A DNA stretch of 64,000 nt from Duganella sp. SG902 (GTDB lineage Bacteria; Pseudomonadota; Gammaproteobacteria; Burkholderiales; Burkholderiaceae_D): contig NZ_JABMJK010000009.1 of NCBI RefSeq assembly GCF_013376005.1, positions 223,453-287,452 of the forward strand, given 5' to 3'. The notes under the pieces were generated by a model. The model was given only the letters and a program-made list of their open reading frames with translations. It did no database searches and was not told the origin of the DNA. A program made the translations under genes and the position numbers. Numbering within the stretch: the stretch's first letter is position 1; the number at the start of each line of letters is the position of its first letter. Positions 60,932-64,000 of the stretch are shown in pieces.

Positions 60932-62329
60932 GTGCTGTTACCCATCCTGAAACGCCTGGCCCCGGCCATGCTGCTGGCCGGCTGCGCCGCCACCAATCCG
61001 CCGCCGCCGCCCGACTTTACCTCCTACGTGGTGATCGGGGAATACGGCGCCGCCGTGGCGCGCGTGCTGATCGACGCCCCCGCATGTCCCGAGATCGTGC
61101 TCGACCAGCGCGGCCAGCCGATGACGCTGCGCGCGCCGGCCCAGACCATCCCGCTGCGCCCCACTCCGTCGGCGCCGGCCGATTCCAAGCCGGCCGAGTT
61201 TCCGCTGTTGACCTGCGAAGCGGCCCTGCCGGCCGGCACCACCAGCGCCACCGTGCTGGGACGCAAACTGCCGCTGCCCAAGGCCGAGCCGACCCGCATC
61301 GTGGTGCTGGGCGACACCGGCTGCCGCCTGCAAAAGAGCAGCAATAGCTGGCAGGCCTGCAACGACAGTGCGCAATATCCGTTCGCCACCGTGGCGGCGC
61401 AGGCCGCCGCGTGGAAGCCGGACCTGGTGATCCACGTCGGCGACTACCACTACCGCGAGAACGCCTGCCCCGAGGGCAACGCCGGCTGCGCCGGCAGCCC
61501 CTGGGGCTACGGCTGGGACGCCTGGGACGAGGACTTCTTCGCGCCCGGCGCCAAGCTGCTGGACGCCGCGCCGTGGGTGATGGCGCGAGGCAATCACGAG
61601 AACTGCCAGCGCGGCGGCCAGGGCTACTGGCGCTTCCTCGATCCGCGTCCGCTGCTCAAGGGCCGCGACTGCAACGCGGCGGCCGACGACAATGTGGGCA
61701 ACTACAGCGATCCCTACGCCATTCCGATCGGCCAGTCCACCCAGCTGCTGGTGCTGGACACCGCCAACACCACCTGGAAGGGCTTGAAACCGGGCGACGT
61801 CGGCTACGACAAGTACCGCGACCTGTACCGCAAGCTGGACGCGCTGTCGCAACGGGCGCCGCGCAACATCGGCATCTCGCACCACCCGCTGCTGGGCATG
61901 GGCGCCGACCGCAAGGCCGACGGCGGCATCGTGCTGCTGCCGGGCGACGCAGGCCTGCAGGCGGCCATGGGCTCGCTCAACCCGCTGCTGTTCCCGCCGG
62001 CGATACAGGCCATGCTGTCCGGCCACGTGCACCTGTGGCAGCAAGCCAGCTTCTCCAGTCCGCATCCGAGCCAGTTCATCGCCGGTTTTGCCGGCACCTC
62101 GGAAGACATCGTGCCGCTGCCGGTGCAGCTGCCGCCGGGCGTGACGCCGGCGCCGGGCGCCGTGGTCGAGCACTTCAGCTCGTGGGTGGACGGTTTCGGC
62201 TTCATGACCATGGAGCGCCGCGGCCCCGACCAATGGCAGGTGGAAGTGCATGATTTGCAAGGAAACATCCGCAACCGCTGCACGCTGGACGGGCGCCGCT
62301 CGGTGTGCGAGGTGGCGCAGGTGAAGTAA
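60932..62329 (+). CDS. Lipoprotein metallophosphoesterase
   Basis: 465 residues, GTG start after GGAG. Lipobox AMLLAGCAAT. The calcineurin-like fold shows RIVVLGDTGCRL, LVIHVGDYHYRE, VMARGNHENC (GNHE motif), GISHHPLLGMG and LSGHVHLWQQA, which together supply the two-metal site. Similar exported phosphatases act on phosphate esters; substrate unknown. Four or more Cys suggest disulfides. Confidence 0.9.
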   Translation: MLLPILKRLAPAMLLAGCAATNPPPPPDFTSYVVIGEYGAAVARVLIDAPACPEIVLDQRGQPMTLRAPAQTIPLRPTPSAPADSKPAEFPLLTCEAALPAGTTSATVLGRKLPLPKAEPTRIVVLGDTGCRLQKSSNSWQACNDSAQYPFATVAAQAAAWKPDLVIHVGDYHYRENACPEGNAGCAGSPWGYGWDAWDEDFFAPGAKLLDAAPWVMARGNHENCQRGGQGYWRFLDPRPLLKGRDCNAAADDNVGNYSDPYAIPIGQSTQLLVLDTANTTWKGLKPGDVGYDKYRDLYRKLDALSQRAPRNIGISHHPLLGMGADRKADGGIVLLPGDAGLQAAMGSLNPLLFPPAIQAMLSGHVHLWQQASFSSPHPSQFIAGFAGTSEDIVPLPVQLPPGVTPAPGAVVEHFSSWVDGFGFMTMERRGPDQWQVEVHDLQGNIRNRCTLDGRRSVCEVAQVK

Positions 62330-62461
62330 GCCGGCGACACAGGCTGTTACATCCATTTGCAAGGGCAAGCATGCCAAATGCACTAAAATACGGCGCACAA
62401 GTGTAATATGCTGCCTCCCGCGCGTGCTGCCGGGCCCTATTCGTTTTGGAGAGAGAGTTTT

Positions 62462-63073
62462 ATGAAAAGTTCGTATCTGCGTGCGGGCCTGGCCCTGCTG
62501 TGTGGTGTCATTCTGAGCGCCTGCGGCGGCAATGACGGCAACCTGTCGCTGTCTGGCTCTATCCTGTATGACGGCCCGGCCAAGGCCGGCCTGGTGCTGA
62601 TCAACAAGGGCAACGGCGAAAAGCTGGCCATCGAGACCGGCGCCTCCAGCTTTATCTTCACCAAGCTGCTGGCCAGCGATGAGAGCTTCGACGTGGAAGT
62701 GGACACCAATCCGACCGGTGCGGAGTGCAAGGTCGCCAACAACACCGGCAACGCCAACGTTTACACCGTGTACCGGGTGACCGTCACCTGCAAAGCCAAC
62801 CCGTTCGTGCTGGGCGGCACCGTCAAGGGTCTGACCGGTACCGGCCTGGTGCTGGCCAACGGTTCCGACACGGTGGGCGTGCTGCCGGCCGCCACCGCCG
62901 GCGCCGACGTCAGCTTCAAATTCCCGACCCAGGTGGCCAATGGCGCCCTGTATGGCGGCACCGTGCTGACCCAGCCAAGCGGCCAGACCTGCAAGTTCGA
63001 CGGCGCGCTCAATCCAGGCACCATGCCGCGCGATGACCAGCTGGGCCTGATCGTCAACTGCACCAACAACTAA
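62462..63073 (+). CDS. Lipoprotein with paired beta-sandwich repeats (paralogue A)
   Basis: 203 residues, lipobox VILSACGGN. Two similar segments follow, each with a 'GLVL...NG' strand and a conserved Cys before 'V.C' (second: GLTGTGLVLANGSDTV, LTQPSGQTCKFDG). It is the 32-bp-distant neighbour of a paralogue with the same design. Probably a surface or periplasmic adhesion-like domain; function unknown. A GGAGAGAG site precedes the ATG. Confidence 0.7.
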   Translation: MKSSYLRAGLALLCGVILSACGGNDGNLSLSGSILYDGPAKAGLVLINKGNGEKLAIETGASSFIFTKLLASDESFDVEVDTNPTGAECKVANNTGNANVYTVYRVTVTCKANPFVLGGTVKGLTGTGLVLANGSDTVGVLPAATAGADVSFKFPTQVANGALYGGTVLTQPSGQTCKFDGALNPGTMPRDDQLGLIVNCTNN

Positions 63074-63104
63074 GCCGCGCCCGTTCTAATCTTTGGAGAA
63101 ATAC

Positions 63105-63749
63105 ATGAAATTTTCGTTCGTACGCGCCGCAGCGGCGCTGACCCTGGCGGCCTCGGCGGCCATGGTGGCTGGTTGCGGCGGCAAGGCGCAATTCACGGTG
63201 CAAGGCGTTATCACCGACCAGTCCGGCGTTGTCGTCAGCCTGGCCAATAGCGGCCTGGTCCTGGCCAACGGCAGCGACACGGTGAGCGTGCCTGCCGGCA
63301 GCACCTCATTCGCGTTCCCCAAGAAAATCGACTACGGCACCGACTACAACATCACCATCAAGACCCAGCCCGCCCACATGACTTGCGGCGTCAACGCCGG
63401 TTCCGGCTCGGCGGGCCACACCGTGTCTATCCAGGCGGCGGTGGTCTGCGTGCAAAACCAATACACCCTCGGCGGCCAATTCACCGGCATCACCGTGGCG
63501 GCCGATGGCACCACCGCCCGTACCGTGACCCTGCTGAATGGCTCGAACAGCCAGGTGACCTTGAGCAGCGCGTCCGCCACCAACGGCGCCGGCGACTTCG
63601 CCTTCCCCGCCACGGTGGCGGACGGCACCGCTTACGGCGTGACCGTCGTCGATCCCAACAATGGCCTGAACTGCACGGTCACCAACGGCACCGGCGTCAT
63701 GCACGAAACCCCGGTCACCAACATTCTGGTGACCTGCGTGCCGAAATAA
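63105..63749 (+). CDS. Lipoprotein with paired beta-sandwich repeats (paralogue B)
   Basis: 214 residues, lipobox MVAGCGGKA. Contains SGLVLANGSDTVSVPAGSTS and later NGLNCTVTNGTG, matching the neighbouring paralogue (GLVLANGSDTV shared exactly). The repeats look like bacterial surface-protein domains with one disulfide each. Tandem duplication after GGAG ribosome site suggests one operon of two. Confidence 0.7.
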   Translation: MKFSFVRAAAALTLAASAAMVAGCGGKAQFTVQGVITDQSGVVVSLANSGLVLANGSDTVSVPAGSTSFAFPKKIDYGTDYNITIKTQPAHMTCGVNAGSGSAGHTVSIQAAVVCVQNQYTLGGQFTGITVAADGTTARTVTLLNGSNSQVTLSSASATNGAGDFAFPATVADGTAYGVTVVDPNNGLNCTVTNGTGVMHETPVTNILVTCVPK

Positions 63750-63773
63750 GCGGCGCTGGAGGAGATATTCACG

Positions 63774-63796
63774 TTCCCAATAATTGATATTGGGAA
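63774..63796. repeat. Perfect 9-bp inverted repeat
   Basis: TTCCCAATA-ATTGA-TATTGGGAA directly after the second lipoprotein gene; followed by AATAAAG rather than T. It may be an RNA-stabilising hairpin or a weak terminator. Confidence 0.5.
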
Positions 63797-63871
63797 AATA
63801 AAGTGGATTTATATGCTGTGACGCAGCATACTGCACTTGTCTCCTCCACTTCTTGCAAAGGAAATGGATTT

Positions 63872-63900
63872 AGCCCGCTAGCTTAGCGGGCTTTTTTTTT
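63872..63900 (+). terminator. Rho-independent terminator
   Basis: AGCCCGCTA / TAGCGGGCT stem (63872-63880 / 63884-63892) with GCT loop, followed by eight T. It ends transcripts of the two-lipoprotein operon. Confidence 0.93.
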
Positions 63901-63903
63901 ATC

Positions 63904-64000
63904 TGTGACCCGTCCTGGTTTAAGTTGTCATTTCCCGCCTTTTCTTAGGAGAGCGAGATGGGAACTGGACGAAAGCGGACTCAGAGCGACTACACCCTGG
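63904..64000 (+). mobile_element. Left end of an insertion sequence (probable)
   Basis: The sequence from TGTGACCCGTCCTGGTTTAA begins abruptly after the terminator, has a TG start as IS3-family ends do, and leads within 54 bp to a short basic reading frame with AGGAGAG ribosome site. Identity cannot be confirmed because the window ends. Confidence 0.4.
63958..64000 (+). CDS. Transposase N-terminus (partial, probable)
   Basis: Only 14 codons (MGTGRKRTQSDYTL) are inside the window. The R-K-R-x-x-S/D-Y start resembles the helix-turn-helix protein (OrfA) of IS3-family elements, and the preceding IS-end-like sequence agrees. Low certainty owing to length. Confidence 0.4.
   Translation, partial: MGTGRKRTQSDYTL

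Overview
This is a GC-rich chromosomal window from a betaproteobacterium. It is most likely a member of the Oxalobacteraceae (the Massilia/Duganella/Telluria side of Burkholderiales). That placement rests on the housekeeping blocks (leuS-lptE-holA-proA; bamE-dapB-exbB-exbD divergent from fur; hrcA), a betaproteobacterial tRNA-Gly(CCC), and the number of carbohydrate and signalling genes. The genus cannot be fixed from the sequence alone.

Layout. 0-8 kb: end of an amidohydrolase, trmB, a beta-glucosidase (GH1) with a PAT/AmpG-like transporter, an acyltransferase and a LytS/LytTR two-component pair. 8-20 kb: two periplasmic binding proteins, an esterase, a TonB receptor divergent from a tryptophan-halogenase-like gene, an MFS permease, small membrane proteins, and an ohr/ohrR peroxide-defence cluster. 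20-22 kb: a PL4 rhamnogalacturonan lyase. 22-27.1 kb: an AT-richer island next to tRNA-Gly(CCC), bounded by a partial duplication of that tRNA. It carries a DUF2971 protein, two HNH endonucleases, a DUF1249 protein and a GHKL-ATPase with a C-terminal HEPN-type motif. 27-45 kb: a decayed gene, an OpgB-like transferase, an M28 peptidase, the CsgG/DUF4810/DUF799 lipoprotein trio, a LysR/tautomerase/DUF4865 cluster, a lone flagellin, a Sel1-repeat protein, a REC-PAS-GGDEF-EAL regulator with an HDOD-GAF-histidine kinase, a Bcr/CflA pump, an RlmL-like methyltransferase and hemJ. 45-47 kb: a two-gene ATPase plus nuclease-like module wedged between hemJ and proA. 47-64 kb: housekeeping genes, a PAAR protein with a coupled exported protein, regulators, envelope genes, two paralogous lipoproteins, and the edge of an insertion sequence.

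How parts work together. A LacI-type palindrome (consensus TGAAAWCGWTTTCA) occurs just downstream of the GH1 promoter. It occurs four more times, at exact 21-bp spacing, between the TonB receptor and the halogenase-like gene. This suggests one beta-glucoside uptake-and-cleavage regulon split over about 12 kb: outer-membrane receptor, inner-membrane PAT permease, glucosidase and halogenase-like protein. Five intergenic REP-like hairpin elements are scattered through the window, mainly at 3' ends.

The strongest candidates for undescribed biology are the GHKL-HEPN gene in the tRNA-Gly island, the ATPase/TOPRIM-like pair whose last gene overlaps the hemJ start codon, and the helically phased operator array.
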